In this document: piece after piece, positions 62,931 to 64,000 of the stretch | Position numbering within the stretch: position 1 is the stretch's first letter | Layout: each line of letters begins with the position of its first letter | Source of the DNA: Mercurialis annua | Lineage: Eukaryota > Streptophyta > Magnoliopsida > Malpighiales > Euphorbiaceae | Assembly (NCBI RefSeq): GCF_937616625.2 | Contig: NC_065574.1 | Coordinates: forward strand, 1,922,001 to 1,986,000 | Length of the DNA stretch: 64,000 nt | Direction of reading: 5' to 3' | Position numbers and translations under genes: made by a program | Notes under the pieces: generated by a model | The model's database searches: none | What the model saw: the letters and a program-made list of their open reading frames with translations, nothing else | Told to the model about the DNA's origin: nothing

Positions 62931-64000
62931 TTTAGACAAATGCAAAATCCCAAATACAATTTTAATTTTTTATGGTTCCGGTCCAGCCTTCACCCATTCC
63001 GGGCAATATCATTCAATAAAAAAAATAACAAACCAATGAGAAATTGAAATAATAAATACTCTCTACATTCATAAAAGATAGTTAAGAAAAAAAATCAGCA
63101 TATCTTTTATGAACGAAATAGTTAAGAGAAAAGAGTAAAATAATAAAAATAAAATATCAGCGGTATTCATATCTCCAAAACAAATTCTTTTCCTGCCATC
63201 TTTGACATTGTGTTGTTAAATCACTTTTCCAACCCCTTTACTACACCAGCCTTCTCCGAACGAATTCCTCACTGTTCAATATTCAATGTTCTCATTTGTT
63301 CCAAATTGAGTTTTAGTTCCTTTAATAGTCAAAGTATGACGCACATTAGTTGGGTTGATAGGTCGTCTCTATATTTCCTACAAAATATTTAATTTGTTAT
63401 TTTAATAATATTGAAATAAAATATTACACTATTTTTAAATTTATTTTGTAAAATAAACAATTTCTTAAAAGTGCTATTGAGGACATTAAATATTTTTAAA
63501 AAATAAAAAAAATATTATTTAAAAAAATAAACAAATTTAATATTAAAATAAAATAATACTCTTTAGAAATTGGAATATTACCTCCGATTTTAGAGCCACC
63601 AAACTTGGACAATACTATACGGTTGCGACCACTGGTCCTTATCTCACCCATTTAGAAGCTGAGCTTCAGTGAAATCTTGGGTGTGCGTAAAATTAACACT
63701 CATGGTGAATAAAGGGGGTGTGCGGCTGAAAAAATTATAAAAATTATATAAATGTATAAACATTTATCATTTATCAGTTATCCATTAATCCGATTATAAT
63801 TGCTAATCGCTAAACTTTTAGCACCTTTAGGTACAAATACATTAACCAAAATCTGATTTGAAAGTTTCACCATGTCATCTTCATGAGTCATAATGTAAAT
63901 GGCTTCTGTGACCGCTGAGATATTAACTGACCAGTGATTATTTGTTTGTAAAATAATTTAGATGATTCAATTAATATATATAGATTAGATGAAAAAACAT

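Larger units (their letters stand above)
59625..64000. repeat. Large tandem duplication, second copy running off the window
   Basis: Copy 1 begins near 59625 and copy 2 near 61572; the marker AGGGCAGAGCCAGGGGGTGA is at 59701 and 61649. Each copy has the GC-rich GTGCGGCCGCCTCCGACCG block, a TCCGGTCCAGCC-type block, the open stretch starting MLLNHFSNPFTT (60632 and 63210) and the end block TCTTGGGTGTGC/GTGCGGCTGAAAAAATTAT. Without later insertions the unit is about 1.4 kb. Copy 1 has a GGCC MITE; copy 2 has a MULE. The parent sequence is not identified; the GCAGAGCCAGGGGG word is common in plant DNA transposons. The 60-codon frames are conserved between copies but match no family I know. Confidence 0.85.

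Overview
This is AT-rich nuclear DNA of a flowering plant. The evidence is spliced GT-AG genes for typical plant proteins (tonoplast V-ATPase subunit a, RD19-like cysteine protease, plastid RbfA, cytosolic sulfotransferase, F-box/DUF295), an HD-ZIP III relic and a dense load of plant transposons. The V-ATPase protein looks like a rosid, possibly Malpighiales, but that is only an impression. I saw no rRNA, tRNA, CRISPR or bacterial signals.

Layout. 1-798: relic of a Mutator-like (MULE) end. 799-11415: a complete, very young Ty3/gypsy element of the Tat/Ogre type on the minus strand. Its two 825-bp LTRs look identical and it is flanked by the 5-bp duplication GTAAT. It has lost reverse transcriptase, RNase H and the integrase core by an in-frame deletion. 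It carries an intact, intron-containing plant mobile domain (PMD) gene on the opposite strand and a 3' array of ~106-bp tandem repeats. 11.5-14.4 kb: MITEs and an old local duplication. 14.9-15.8 kb: intronless sulfotransferase. 17.6-19.1 kb: an unrecognised gene built from tandemly duplicated, phase-0 exon cassettes. 19.8-23.8 kb: a decayed chloroplast-protein gene (minus). 24.3-25.3 kb: F-box/DUF295 gene. 25.5-34.2 kb: no host gene; MITEs and two MULEs, the second ending about 200 bp upstream of the V-ATPase start codon.

34.4-42.5 kb: VHA-a in 18 exons (824 aa). 46.1-48.0 kb: RD19-like protease (minus, 4 exons). 49.2-50.8 kb: Stowaway MITE cluster. 51.0-52.2 kb: HD-ZIP III pseudogene fragment (minus). 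52.5-54.2 kb: RBFA (minus, 3 exons). 54.3-55.6 kb: three MITEs. 56.1-57.1 kb: small acidic, possibly cystatin-like gene, followed at once by a copy of the RBFA 5' end. 59.6-64.0 kb: a tandem duplication whose copies took different transposon insertions, including a MULE coding only for the transposase N-terminal PB1-like domain.

The host genes are independent housekeeping or stress genes, not a pathway. The two most unusual systems are the trans-dependent retrotransposon with its antisense PMD passenger and the exon-cassette gene. Exon coordinates were derived by hand from splice sites and reading frame.
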